From the NCBI GenBank assembly GCA_019155205.2, contig JAHNZQ020000079.1, positions 1,234,388 to 1,298,387 on the forward strand: a stretch of 64,000 nt of DNA, in the 5' to 3' direction. Position numbers and translations under genes: made by a program. This DNA comes from Gracilaria vermiculophylla (Eukaryota; Rhodophyta; Florideophyceae; Gracilariales; Gracilariaceae). The notes under the pieces are model-generated. The model was not told where the DNA came from. It searched no databases and was given only the letters and a program-made list of their open reading frames with translations. This document shows, one piece after another, positions 9,003-20,574 of the stretch. How positions within the stretch are numbered: position 1 is the stretch's first letter; every line of letters starts with the position of its first letter.

Positions 9003-12000
9003 CCCTCCCTTGGCTAGGTGTTTACCCGAGTGAAAGCGGAACGTCCAATGTGGCTACTAGCTTCGTGGCCATGTACGAAGTGTCCGCTACCAAGTTGGTA
9101 CGCAGTATTTCTCGTAGATCACAGAGACCAAAGGGTTGGAAAGTGGAAGACACGACCATCTGAAGACCAAGCGCTAGCCGGGAAACCTCTGTACGGATAG
9201 TTGGTACGCCAGATCACCTCCCATCAGGCGATGTAGAGAACCAAAAAGGAAACCATGTCTGCAAACTCCACTATAGCAACCGACCAGATGATAGCTTTGA
9301 ATGGACTGTATTGATATATATGGCCACCGAATTGCCTCAAGACCGAAGAGGTGGGGACTACCAAGTACCGGAACGCTTCATAGCAGCTGTAGCAGTCCGA
9401 ATTTGGAAAATAGATTGACCAACGAGTATCTTCCTTCTGGGAGAAAACTTCGACAATGTTGAATGTATGCATGGTTAGTACATTTGACAGTCAGTCTCTC
9501 AACTGGGCCTCATCGTCTGTGTTTGCGGCCCAAGGTTTTCGATGCATAAACAAATTGGTGTGCAAGGGATGGTCAAAGCAGACCACATCGGGAAAAGCGC
9601 GGTAGATTCTGTTGGATAAACCGATCTGGTGCAGCATGGATCCAATTGGTGAAAGTACTCCCATCCGTGACGACCCTGGATGTAAGCTAGGTCGAACGGT
9701 AGCATCAGGAAAATAACCATTAAGAAAGGCTTGTAGCTTCGTTTGGCATCGAGCTCATCAGACGGAGTAAAGATCCGCCGACCAACTAGTGTCGTGAACG
9801 GCGTCCGATGATTCGCGTGTTTGGCAAGGCGCTCGCAATCGCACACCTGAAATGCCAGAAAAACCTTATCGGTACGAAAACAGAATATTTGTGGGACTTG
9901 AAACACGTTCGTCGGAAAAGGCCAGTCAACCTCCGAGGCGACTACCGCTGGGTGCATATCTGGCACTTTACACTCATACTGCTCATGAGCCTGAAACAGT
10001 TCGCGAAAGCCGAGCACCGGATTCGGGCGGCATGGCAGCTGACCCAAAGGGTGATGAAAAAGGAGTGATGCGCTGAAGAGTACAGTTTGTAGCCAAAAAG
10101 ACGTCGTCTTCAGCAAGAAAGCCCTCTCCAGCAGGAACAGACGGAGCGCCAAATAAAATGAGGCCACGTATGCACCAACGTACCGCATGGTGCCCCATAC
10201 TTCGCATGGAATCTGTGTTACATTGACTCGTTGAACGCATTGTCCTTTTGGAAATCCCACAGTACAACCTTATCCTGGAGTGGCGATCCATGTTTGTGTA
10301 CAAACCGATAGAGCCTAGAAAAAAGCACGAAAGAGATGTAGTATCCGTACTTGGGTCGGAACCCATTGCAGGCGAGAAACCAACTGGTGTTGAACAAAAG
10401 GAGGGGTTGCAGGCGCGCAAGGTCTCCGAACGTGTGCGTTTTACGCCACAAGACGAATATTCCTGGGAGTGAAGCACCGTCTGGACCACTGAAGCCGAAT
10501 AAGCACGCCTATCGATACGCACCCGCTTACGTAGCCGCGACTATGGAAAGGAATCCCGAGAATGTGCCACGACACGGAGTTTGCGACCAGCTGGAGGCGA
10601 AGGAGCACGGTCGTCGATGTACCCAGTATCGGTTGTTCCATTGCAAACGCAAACTACTGACGACTCCCAAGAGCGTAACAGCGATATGGAATGCTTGCAC
10701 AGTTTACACAGACGAGTGGGAAGCTAGACAGCACGGTTAACCAAGTGTGAAAGCTAAAGTTCAACGGCCTGTGTTCGATTTCTGAAAGTTACATAACGCT
10801 GATGATCGCCAGGACACGTTACTGGCTTTTGGTAAATACCTCGGAACCAGAAGCCGTGATAATAGTAATTATGATGGGAGGCAGAAATAAGATAGATAAT
10901 GAGCCTGATGGAGCAAAAAGGAAAAGAAGGAACACCAGTGGGTACGCACTCAGAAAGAGGCGGCCAAGGCCGGTCCCGGAAGCTAAACTGACCACATTTT
11001 GAAAAAGGTGCCGAACGAACCAACTCTGACAATAGCGTACCAAAAGTGGATCTCCGCGATTTACCGTTCCGCTACGAGGTGATTTCTGTACCGCCTTGGG
11101 GCGAGTCGTCGATTAGGCGGTTCTGTATCACAGTGAGCGAACTACCTAATTGTTTTGCATGTCACGTGGCCGTTGTGACCTTTGTCAAAACTAGTTAGTA
11201 GCGACTAAATAGAAACTGTAGATTTTCATTCATGCCGACACGCTTAAGGAATCGGCGTGCTGCGAGCCACCACTGCGGATACTGTGACCACGTAGATGGC
11301 TGGCTGAGAGTCGTAGCTCTGCAACACACTCAGAGAGGTATGTGAGGCCATCCCCACTACTGAGAAAAATTAAGCACAACCTGGATACGTTTCGAACCCC
11401 TGTGACATTTACATTCGGCCAGCAGGTTAGCCGGCTACACTTCAAGGGCTCACTGATCCACAGGCGCTGCATCCGCTTCATCGAATTGGTTGCCGTTAGC
11501 CTGCCGGGCATTTTTTGCCTACAGCTGTTTTCGTGCTGCTGTTATCCTTCTACGTACGATTTGGTCTCAATTTCTAGTTTGAGCCATTTTTGAGCTCCCT
11601 AGACCGGTCATCTTGTTTGTGTATGCCAGCTGGTCTCGCTCGGGCCGCTTGCTAATCCGTACTATACTACAGCATTATTTCTGCGAGGTCCATCCTTTTC
11701 TTTAGTACCGAGAGTGGCACAGGCAGAATCTGTTGATAGTCAGAAAAGGAACAACTATCTTGGGGAGCTCGGGAGTGGCGGAACCTATAAGGAGAGACAA
11801 CATGGAAAAATTATACGTAGCAGCACCACCACACCAGCTAAAATCACAGGATAGACCGCGGGCTAATGGCCACAGGTTGGTAGTGGTGCAATCAGCGTTT
11901 GAGTGTCAGTGAGCTCTGTCGGAGTGACTGGCTAGTTTGGTGGTCCATTCGAAAACTCCCAGGGGTGGAGAATTAGAGAAAGGATGCCTATTTTTCTTCT

Positions 12001-12174
12001 ATTGATAGAGGAGCTCACATATCTCTCTGATTATAGTGCGGAGCTGTACCTCCCGCCTACAACCCACCCATTGATAACGCTTACAATGTTGGCTCCCAGC
12101 AGGCTGCGTATAGTAGCGTTTATGCATCAATAAAAATCTACCCTTGCTACATAGACAATTGGCTACAAAATGGA
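9003..12174. other. Decayed sequence right of E1, no gene recognised
   Basis: Continuation of the sequence E1 inserted into. The longest frame is on the minus strand, 9499-10260 (253 codons). It is rich in Cys, Phe and Leu, has no recognisable domain and looks like chance openness. Plus-strand frames at 9808-10068 and 10351-10740 are also unrecognised. A short basic stretch (RKRRNTSGYALRKRRPRP) is encoded near 10920-10975. The part around 11830-11950 resembles a stretch near 43130-43240. Probably more E3 or other retroelement debris, but I cannot assign it. Confidence 0.4.
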
Positions 12175-14422
12175 CTCGGAGCAAACCGATGCAATTTGCT
12201 CTCCAGATAGACGAAGAGTTTGAAGCCTTTAACATCTTGGAGAGAAGACTACTAGCGCCGCCGCCGATCTAAGGTGTATCGAAGCCGAACGGCTTAATTG
12301 GAGGGGACACAGATGCCGCTAAATAACTGGTTGGCTGTGCTCTCCTACAGGAATAACCTGAAAGTAGACTTCAACCTATAGGTTATTGGAGTCGCAGCCT
12401 TTCACCTGCGGAACGGAACTATAGCACCTCGGAGCGAGAATGTCTTGCCATCGTATTGGAGGTGTTGCTTTTACGCCCGTACTTGGAAGGCGTGCGTTTC
12501 ACCTTAAGGACGGGTTACGCACCTTTGATGTGGATACTGTCTCTGGCGGATGCTTCCGGTCGCCGGGAGAGGTAGAGGCTACGTCTTCTGGAGTACCACT
12601 TAGACTTCGTCTACCGCCCTGGCATAAAACACCCGATTGTTATCGCGCTGTCACGTACCTCTGTAGAGGGGGGAGATGAAACAACTATGGCAGACACTAC
12701 CTCGTATCCAGTCATCAATAGCACCGACAGGATATAAGGATCAGAAGGTGAAGCAATGGCATGCTGTGAACCTGGAGACACGATCATGGGACTCCCCGAC
12801 GTGATGGCCCTCGTCGAGGAGAAGAAAATATTCCTTCCCATCGCCTTACTGGAGTTCCTGAGGGAGCAGAGTACGGATAAGTACTGCAAGTAGTGCCTTG
12901 CCACTGTGGGAAGTTTAACAACGGCATTTGGTGTTGACCGCGACGGCTTACCTGTACGCCACGCTCCTCTGGACAGTGCTCTCCAAAATGTGTTCCAGAC
13001 GAGTATACGAGCAAGGATGCTGTGTCTTTCGCACTATCCGTGGCTTGCAGGGCACCCCGAGGGATTGCGCATGTATTTCACAATGGCGAGGGAGGTTTAT
13101 TGGCTGCACATAGCTAATGAAGCTTTCCAAACGGTGGCGGACTGCTACTCGTGCGCCGCCGCTCGGGGAAGTGTACGCAAACACCGTACGCAGCTCACCC
13201 TGTTCCAACCTTCAGGACCTCTGCAGTTCGTAGCCATGGATGTTTTTGGGCGTCTCCTCAAGTCCGAGAGAGGATATCAATTTTCCTCGTGATCACCGAT
13301 TGGTTCCGGAAGATCACGCGCGCCATTCCACTCAGGAGCACCACTGCAGCAGAAATTGACGACACCTTTCTGGGGCATTGAGTTTACGCATATGCGGTCC
13401 CGTTGTACCTCCTTACGGACAACATTTCGCAGTATGCGGCGAAGCTATTCAGCGCCATATCAGGATTGCTGGGGACAAAACAGTTCATTACCACTACATA
13501 CCACACTCAGACCAACGAAAAGGCAGAGATGTTTAATAAAAACTTAGAGTCATGGCTGAAACACTATGTTGTGGATCACCAGAAGGATTGGGACGCACAC
13601 GTGGGCCCGCTCACCTACTCATACATTCTGCAGGTGCACCGCTCTACGAGGATCGCTACTTTGAATCTCGTTCTCTTGCGCGTACCGCCTAATGCCGTTA
13701 TTGCGGTCCGCTCCACGGCGCACACGGTAGTTGGGCCGCAAGCACCAACAGCTGCTCAAGCAAAGCGTGCCATTTTAAGGTGTTATGAGGACACAGTCTT
13801 CCTCGCAAAGGAGAGACTCAACGCCTCGCCAAAGAAAAACAAACGAGATTTTGAGCCCAAGGTGCAGTAAGGCCCTCTCCTAAAGGTAGGCGATGAAGTT
13901 CTTCTCGACAAACCGTGGTAGAAGTCAGACAAAGCGCCGGACGTCACGCGCGAGTAAGCGCGAAACACCTCAGAGTCTTACAATATCCCGGACACCTACA
14001 GTGATATTGTCGACATCGAGTAAATTTGGCCCCAAGACGTCGTCTCCTTGGAGCAGGTGACGAACGATCTGACGCCCAGCCTTTCAGGAGGCCCCGCCAC
14101 TTCACCCCAGGGGCCACAAGCAGAAATTCCTACTCCGAACACCTCAGAAGCGACGACATCGGTGGATACTGAAAATCCCATCACACCTCTCCGTGTACCA
14201 ATGATTGCAGCTCCAGACGCCATGATGACCCATCAAGGTGATATCCTCTATGTGGTGTATCATATTGTCTCTCACCGACAGACCCCTGCAGGGATACTGT
14301 ACCGCGTTCATTGGTACGGGTACACCTCAAAGGATGACACGGAAGAACCTCCGGGACACATTCAAAAGAATCTACTCAGAAGACACCACGCCAATCTGGA
14401 GCGGAAATGCATTTCCGCATAA
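12175..14422 (+). pseudogene. E2a: RNase H, integrase and chromodomain fragment
   Basis: The 3' half of an E2-family gypsy pol, cut off before reverse transcriptase. RNase H begins near 12180 and includes PIGYWSRSLSPAERNYSTSE. The integrase zinc region (12906-13292) has HYPWLAGHP and CYSCAAA. The core continues at 13300-13870 with the second Asp region altered (TDNISQY for TDNGPQF). After a Pro-rich linker the chromodomain lies in the open stretch 14048-14422 (YRVHWYGYTSKDD). Frameshifts near 13290 and 13400 and several stops show it is dead. Sequence order matches E2b and E2c throughout. Confidence 0.85.
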
Positions 14423-15891
14423 GCCTTTACGTTTAGGAAAGCCGGAGGGGCCCCAAGCCGGATTTCTTTTTCGTTCTCCACTATCTTCACCTCATCTGGA
14501 GTTTTGTTTTTCGCCTCCATGTCTTTGTTACCCGTTTGTCGTATGCTCCTGCGGGTAGTTCTTCATGCTGGGCACTCCGGCACGATTGACTAGTACAGCA
14601 ATCACTGGTCGGGGAGCCCCTGCTCCACCTCAGCGGTATTGTATTCTGCCGCTATGTGAGAATAATACCATTGCCGGGTTAATTACGCTTACAGTTTACT
14701 GAAACACTCCGTCGACGAATACGGAGAAAAGACGGACAAGGAGCTACAGGAGAGTAAATGAGCACCATAGCAGGGAGCGGGTTCATATCAGATGGAGATC
14801 AACGGTAGGGTAGGAGGGAATAATATGAGTTAATACGTCTCCAATGAGGATGAACGAGCGGATGTGACGACCAGGGCAGTTCTCGAAAGGGATCTTCGAA
14901 AAAATGGAAGCGTCGAGTGCCGTGGGAGAATTCGCGGCACGGCACCACGAGGAAAGACCAGCGAGCAGGCCAAACCGGCCCGCACCCGAGTTGAGAACGG
15001 CATGCAGCCTATGTCGCACGGATGACACCTGGGTCGCACGGAAGAGATCAACGCCGACTGGCGCAATAGCACCAGCAGGGTACGCCAAGAAAGAGCAGAT
15101 GAGGTTGGGTCAAGAAGAGTTAGTGACCTGAAATCGCCTCAAAGGAGATACACGAACACGCGATCGATCCCACGCGCGAAGGCCGCGGAGTTCGAGGGGA
15201 TCCTTGGGAAGGGAGGATGTGTTGCATTGTGATAGACCGTCATGACGTCGCCGCCGTGCGGAGCCGTTAAAGGATCGATCTATGGAAAGATTTACCTCGG
15301 GGACGTGGTCCAATTCAAGAAAGGAGGAAAATACTACAGTGGATCCTAAGGTGATATTTCATAATGTTTTTACAACCTTGTATTCCTATGGAATGTCCGT
15401 ATTTTATTAACTGAGCCACGTGGTGAATTATTCGGCCCCTGTGTGCTACAGTACTCCTGAGGAAGTCTAGAATTTAGATTTATTCTCGTTAATTAGTATA
15501 GGTAATAAGACTAGTGTGCAGTAGTGAGACATGTCGGGAGGAGGTCTCAGTACTATAATTAATCTCCCGGTCGTGCCCAACCTCTCGGCGTAGTAAACCA
15601 AGCTCCCTTGAGTCTTGTTCTACTTTTTTCGGTTGGAGACTTTTGTCGAACGCCTTCAGGTTTCTTAACCGCCGGCCCCCAGGTTGCCTCATAGCAGCTC
15701 CTGTAGAAGAAGTGTCCGCCCAGTGACCACTCTTCCCCACTTAGTGCTTTGGGACCCCCTTCCAGGAATCCCCCGGATCGTGACTGTGATTACCTGAAAT
15801 CACCTTCAGGAAATCGCGCCTTTGGAGTCACCAAAGAATCCTAACGGACAACGTGCGCCATTACCTCGAAAAAAGAACTGACGATACTTCA
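14423..15891 (+). repeat. E2a 3' region and 3' LTR
   Basis: 14423-15329 matches the segment between pol and LTR in E2c (compare TGAIAPAGYAKK here with TGAAAPTGYAKK near 53120). The antisense ORF of the family has mostly been lost here. A purine tract (GAAAGGAGGAAAA) leads into the LTR at about 15330-15891 (562 bp). The LTR includes the family blocks GAGCCACGTGGT and GTAGTGAGAC and ends near ACTGACGATACTTCA. It abuts a truncated Tc1 element. Confidence 0.8.
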
Positions 15892-16869
15892 AAAATGTCT
15901 CCTATGCGCATAAAACATCCTTGCAAGCAATAATCAAACTTTTTCGATTGGTTTCAAATCTGGCGAGCGCGCTGGCCACTCGAAACATATACCTCTGATT
16001 ATTGTATCCTACTTCTCACTAAAGATGCAGTGTGTACTGGCTCATTATCCTGTTGAAAAATGAAGTTTTTCTCATGGCAACAGTAACCTAGCAGTAGCAA
16101 ACTCTTGTATTGCACTTCATGATATTTTTCGGCGTTCTTGGTTGTTTCAATAAATGTAATGTCAATGAGACCTTTTCAGAAATCCCAGCCCAAACCACTG
16201 CAAACCAATCCACCAGATTGCCTGGAATAACATGAAGAATGTCTTTTACAAAAATCATGCCAATAAAAATTGTAGCAAACTGGTCCGTCCAGTTTAAACT
16301 TTTTTTTCACCAGGGAGAATAATATTTACCCATTACTTTCTTCAACACACTTTTCCCACACACCAGTCAACCCTCTTTTGTTTGTGATAATCTTGTGGAA
16401 AGAAAATGTTTTTCATACTTTTATACTTGAATATATTTGCGTTGTTTATATTCCTCCATATAGCTGATTTGAAACGTTGAGATTGAGATTCATTCCAATG
16501 TTCTTCCTCGATACTTTTTCTATGCCCAATTTTCTTTTAAGTCTTCCTTTGACTGCTGATCGTAGCATTTCAGGGCGTCCTAGATTTCGTTTAATCCATT
16601 AAAAGATGACGTATTGAGGAAGTAACAAATGTGACTCTAAAACGCTTGCATATTTTAGCGATAGCGTTGTTAGAGTGTTTTTAGGCTTTTAACTTGATCC
16701 GTTTAAGCCGTCACTACTTGGAGGGTGGAGGAGTTCAAGCCATTTGTACTAGAAGGAAGACGGTTTATGCATCTTCTTGAAACGATTCTACAAGAACGAT
16801 GTGCAAAAACTAGCCTTTTAGTTCAGTTTTGGCGCACGTTTAGGTATAATATGCTTCTAGTACGGACTG
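15892..16869 (-). mobile_element. T3: Tc1-like transposon, 3' end missing, dead
   Basis: A minus-strand Tc1/mariner relative. Reading leftwards from 16869 it matches T1 and T2, with blocks for the first catalytic Asp, the GGS-MVWAGIS type region, and QQDNEP around the second Asp. The left side stops at about 15892, beside the E2a LTR, and lacks roughly the last 300 bp present in T1. That suggests the E2 element inserted into it. The 5' end (right, CTAGTACGGACTG) is followed by TA at 16870-16871, shared with T4. Numerous stops. Confidence 0.72.
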
Positions 16870-16871
16870 TA

Positions 16872-18156
16872 CAGTGCGTTTCGAAAGTATATGACACCGC
16901 TAAAGCGAGCCTAAGCATTGCGTTTTGTCTCCCGGAACCACTCCTTTTCGTTAAATCTATCAAGAACGGGTTTCAAAATGATAGAATGTTCCATAGTCTA
17001 CCGCAGTTATAGCGAGAGGAAGTCCTCTTTTAATTTCAAAACAACACCAAATATTAAGTGTAAAAAACATGTGCAAAGTATTTTCAGTATCTATAAAACA
17101 CTTGGCCTCTCGCGATATATTACTGCATCTCTTTTAGAACATCCAAAAAAATAGACAGAAACGTTCCACTGGACTCCCAGGCCTTCTACAGCCAGCTGAG
17201 GAGAGGCTAGTAAAGTGCAAAATATTGCGAGAAAGTGCGTTGTGCATGAAAATTGCAAAACAAATGTCGAAAAAAGTCTCAAATACAACGGTCTGGCGGG
17301 CAACTAATTAAATAATGCATATCCATTCGTCAAAATGACGTAAGCATTCGTTTTAGGGGACCACCATAAATAAAGCTGCGTTGCATGGTGTGCTTAGATG
17401 ACTTGCTGAGATGATAAATAGAAAACTGATACATTTCTCGGTGAGAAGAAATTCGATTTAGACGGACCACATTGCTTTAAATATTATTGGTCAGATTTGA
17501 AAAAAGAAAAACATTTTCAAATTCAGGCATTTAGAGCAAGATTTTGTTAAGGTGTGGTCTGGAATATTTAATCAAAGGACAACTGATATGCTTTTTTATT
17601 CAAGGTAAAATGAATTGGAAAGGGTGTCAAAATGTTTTGTACAACTTTTTGTTGCCTTCTGCACATTATTTTCATGAAAAAAGTTATGTTTATCAGCAGC
17701 ATAACGCTGCGATACATACTTCTACACTCATGAGAGATTGGTTCTCTGAGCTTGGCATGAATGACGTGCAGTGGCCAGTGCGATCGTCGAATTGAAAACC
17801 CATTGATAATGTCTGGGGTGTATTGTCTAGGATGAGTTATGGCCAAGGTAGACAGTTTAATACAGTTTTTGATCTATGAACCTGTAATGAAAATTGATGG
17901 AAAACTAGAAATAGTTCAAATATCGATTTTTACATAGATTCTATGCCAAAGCGTTGCATTAGTGCAATCCAGCAAAAAGGTGCGTAGATCAATTATTGAA
18001 CAAGAGATAATGACCGTTAAAAGTGAAGTATCCAAATCATTTTGAATCTATTTTTGAACTTAACATTTTTCAAAAAATGGTTTGCATAGTTCCACAGTGC
18101 TAAAATTGATGATTTGCCTCAAAATGCCTGGTGTCCATTATATTTGAAACAGAATT
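16872..18156 (+). mobile_element. T4: Tc1-like transposon, dead, head-to-head with T3
   Basis: About 1,285 bp between TA dinucleotides (16870-16871 and 18157-18158). The left end CAGTGCGTTTCGAAAG matches, inverted, the right end of T2. The right end (GTGTCCATTATATTTGAAAC) is an imperfect inverted match to the left end. Transposase traces include GEKKFDLDGPHCFKYYW near 17443, QQHNAAIHTS near 17695 and NVWGVLSRM near 17810, ending MPKRCISAIQQKG. Stops and frameshifts throughout; the second catalytic Asp is now His (QQHN for QQDN). Confidence 0.75.
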
Positions 18157-18393
18157 TACCTCGATGAGTTTCTTAGTGTCGTAAATCGCCCTGGGTCAAA
18201 TGACGAAGAAATTAAAAAGTTGCTGTTTGGGCACAAGACGTGTTTCAATAAAATCCGGTTTGGCAGCCCCAGGTGACCGTTAAACGCAAACCAAACCGAA
18301 GAGCAAGTATTTAAGGTCAGACACTGCACCTTATAAACAGTACACCGCTTGAGCCACAGAGCGAGTAGCCACTACTATCAGCAGTGTTCAAAG

Positions 18394-18867
18394 CTAGTAC
18401 TTCTCTCGCGCCTTTGAAATGCTCTCAACCTCAGCCAGAGACTCGTTGAGCCGTTTTCTATTCGACAAAGCTACATCAAACCCATCGCTCTCAGCCACCG
18501 GAATCAACGGATCAAACAGTTCTGCTTCAAATTGCTCTGGATGTCTTCGTGACATCGCCCGTTGTGGAAAGTTCCGCAAAGTCTTTTCTGCAGCTTCGAT
18601 ATTGCCGAGCAGCAGTATCCCCTCCATCATTCGATTCGTTTTAACCACTTCGTCGAATACCGCGTTCATGATGACATTTTGCGGTTCTTCAATTTTGAGT
18701 TTCACTTTTGGTGACTTCAAAATCAGCGTGCCCGTCATAGCACATTTCTCTTTCAGTTCCTTTGCATTTTCTGCCAAGCCGAGCAGCGACCGAATAACCT
18801 CATCGCTCGTGCTTATTCTTCTCGACTGATTCATTCTTTTTGCACTATGGATTCGAATCTGCGCCAT
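18394..18867 (-). CDS. Uncharacterised helical protein, 157 aa
   Basis: Lies in the unique island between T4 and T1. I start it at the ATG at 18867 (MAQIRIHSAKRMNQ); the frame is open to 18912 but without an earlier ATG. The protein is Glu/Lys-rich with long predicted helices (LLGLAENAKELKEKCAM, NAVFDEVVKTNRMMEG). It has no signal peptide, membrane segment or domain I recognise. Upstream on the same strand, 18896-19141 is another open stretch (82 codons, five Cys in the middle) that could be a spliced upstream exon. No codon damage is visible. It could be a real gene, an exon or a gene remnant. Confidence 0.4.
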   Translation of the reverse strand: MAQIRIHSAKRMNQSRRISTSDEVIRSLLGLAENAKELKEKCAMTGTLILKSPKVKLKIEEPQNVIMNAVFDEVVKTNRMMEGILLLGNIEAAEKTLRNFPQRAMSRRHPEQFEAELFDPLIPVAESDGFDVALSNRKRLNESLAEVESISKAREKY

Positions 18868-18895
18868 CTTAGATGTTAACGAAGCTTTCCATTTG

Positions 18896-19141
18896 TTAAA
18901 GAAGATACCCAAGTCTCCCAGTTAGAGGTTGGACACATAAATGCTTCAACGTGCCACAAGCACCGCGTCTCACGACGGCGCAAATCCCGAGCGGAACATA
19001 CTCTCCTCCTCTGTTTGTAAGGATCCGTTCGCCTTGCTCACTACACACGCCAAACACGGCACAGCAGCTCCCCTCATGCTCGAGATGCACCTCATCGATG
19101 GGCCGCCCAGTCAACGAGCACTGCCGATCAAACACTCTCAT
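18896..19141 (-). other. Short open stretch upstream of the 18394-18867 ORF
   Basis: 81 codons starting MRVFDRQCSLTGRP, in a different frame from the downstream ORF and overlapping its non-ATG extension. It has several Cys in the middle. It may be an exon of the same gene; I see no convincing splice pair by eye. Unrecognised. Confidence 0.2.
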
Positions 19142-19184
19142 ACGTACAACACGCGCGATCTTGCGCTACCCGCACGCCCTGCTA

Positions 19185-20446
19185 CAGACTGTTTCATATC
19201 CATACGAAATGCTGTGAACTCTAAAAATAACTACGAAATGTAATCTGTACGTCTACAAAAAAAGGTTTCAGAAACAAGAAAAGTCAAAAAACCGTTCCAA
19301 AAACATATGATCATCAAGAACATAACTTAACTGCGCGACTCTCAATAGTTTGTTTTGCACCCTTTTTGCTGTTTAACGCTAATGCAACGTGACGGCATCG
19401 AATTGATGTACTTTTCCACCGTTGAAATTGTTATAGATTTCCAACAATTTTTAATACAGTTTTTGAGTTCAAAAACTGTCTAAAATTGCCTTCTATGCGC
19501 AAAAACCATCCTTGCTAGCAGGCCTCAAACGTTTTCAATTGAGTTCAGATCTGGCGAGCGCGCTGGCAACTCTAAAACAGATAAATCTGACTTATGTCAC
19601 CAGTTTTTGATTCAAGATGCTGTTTGCATAGGCGCATTATTCGGTTAAAAAATGAAATTTTCTTCATGGGAAATTAAACCAAAAGGTAGCAAATAATTGT
19701 AAAGAACTTCTTGATATTTTTCCGCGTTCATGGTTGTTTCAATAAGTGCAATTTCAGTCAACCTTTTTTAAAAAATACCCACCCAGACCATCACAGAGCC
19801 TCCACCTGAATGCCTGGTATAAAATTCATGACGTTCCTTACAAAGATCGTGCCAACAAAATTTGCAGCAATCTAATCCGTCCGAATTGAAACTTTTTCAT
19901 CAGTAAAAATAGCATTTTCCCATTCTTTTTTCCAGTAGGCTTTTCCAGCACACCAGTCAACTCTTTTTTACTTGTTGTGGTCTTGGAAAAATACTTTTTC
20001 TTTAATTTTTTATATTTCAATAAATTTTTGTTGTTTGTTTGCCTCCATATAGTTGATTTAGAAACCTGGAGATTGAGATGTATTCCAACTTTTTGGCATG
20101 AGACTCTTTCTTTGCACAAACTTCTTTTGATTCCTCTTTTATCTGCTGGACTGAGCTTCTTTGGGCGTCCTGGACATCGTTTTAATCCATACAGAGTCGT
20201 AGTTTTTAGAAAAGTAGCAATTGTGACCCTACTTTAGAACGGCTTAATATGCGGGCGATAGCACTGTTAGAGTGTTGCTCGGCGTCTATCTTTATGATTT
20301 GAAGCTTTTCTTGGTTTGATAGTGGAGAACCTCGAGCCAGTATTACTAAAACGAAAACGGTGTACATATCTTTTTGAAACGATTCTGTGTAGACTATGTG
20401 CAAAATCTAGCCCACAGTACAGTTTTTGCTCACTTTTTATGGATAA
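19185..20446 (-). mobile_element. T1: Tc1-like transposon, dead
   Basis: A minus-strand Tc1 relative between TA at 19183-19184 and TA at 20447-20448. The N-terminal part (ARGSPLSNQEKLQIIKIDAE) is encoded near 20330. The middle ORF (19838-20119) includes SKSTIWRQTNNKNLLKYKK. The C-terminal end lies near 19360. The 5' (right) end matches T2 inverted but is shortened. Both catalytic regions are damaged by frameshifts. Confidence 0.78.
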
Positions 20447-20574
20447 TAAAGTGCGCTTCATAAACATATCACCCCTCGAAAGTGCGCCAAAACTGTACTG
20501 TACGCTAGATTTTGCACATAGTCTATGTAGAATCCTTTCAAAAAGATATGTACACCGTCTTCTTTAAAGTAAAA

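Larger units (their letters stand above)
3628..9007 (+). mobile_element. E1: nearly complete Ty3/gypsy LTR retrotransposon with 5-bp TSD
   Basis: A full element of 5,370 bp (3633-9002). It is bounded by two 261-bp LTRs that start TG and end CA, and flanked by the identical 5-bp duplication CCCTC (3628-3632 and 9003-9007). The LTRs differ at about eight positions by eye, so the insertion is fairly young. Inside are a 1,120-codon gag-pol ORF, an integrase segment broken by a stop and two frame changes, and an integrase-chromodomain ORF. A purine tract (AAGGAGGGGAG) precedes the 3' LTR. The integrase wording (GCTHC, then VPRP, then LQFDYID) recalls a gypsy lineage known in oomycetes and early fungi. 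It landed in older E3 sequence. No standard TGG primer site follows the 5' LTR. Confidence 0.93.

Noticed and set aside
9499..10260. 253-codon minus-strand ORF as a gene
   Set aside because: Composition is erratic (many Cys, Phe), other frames on both strands are also open, and there is no domain or repeat support.
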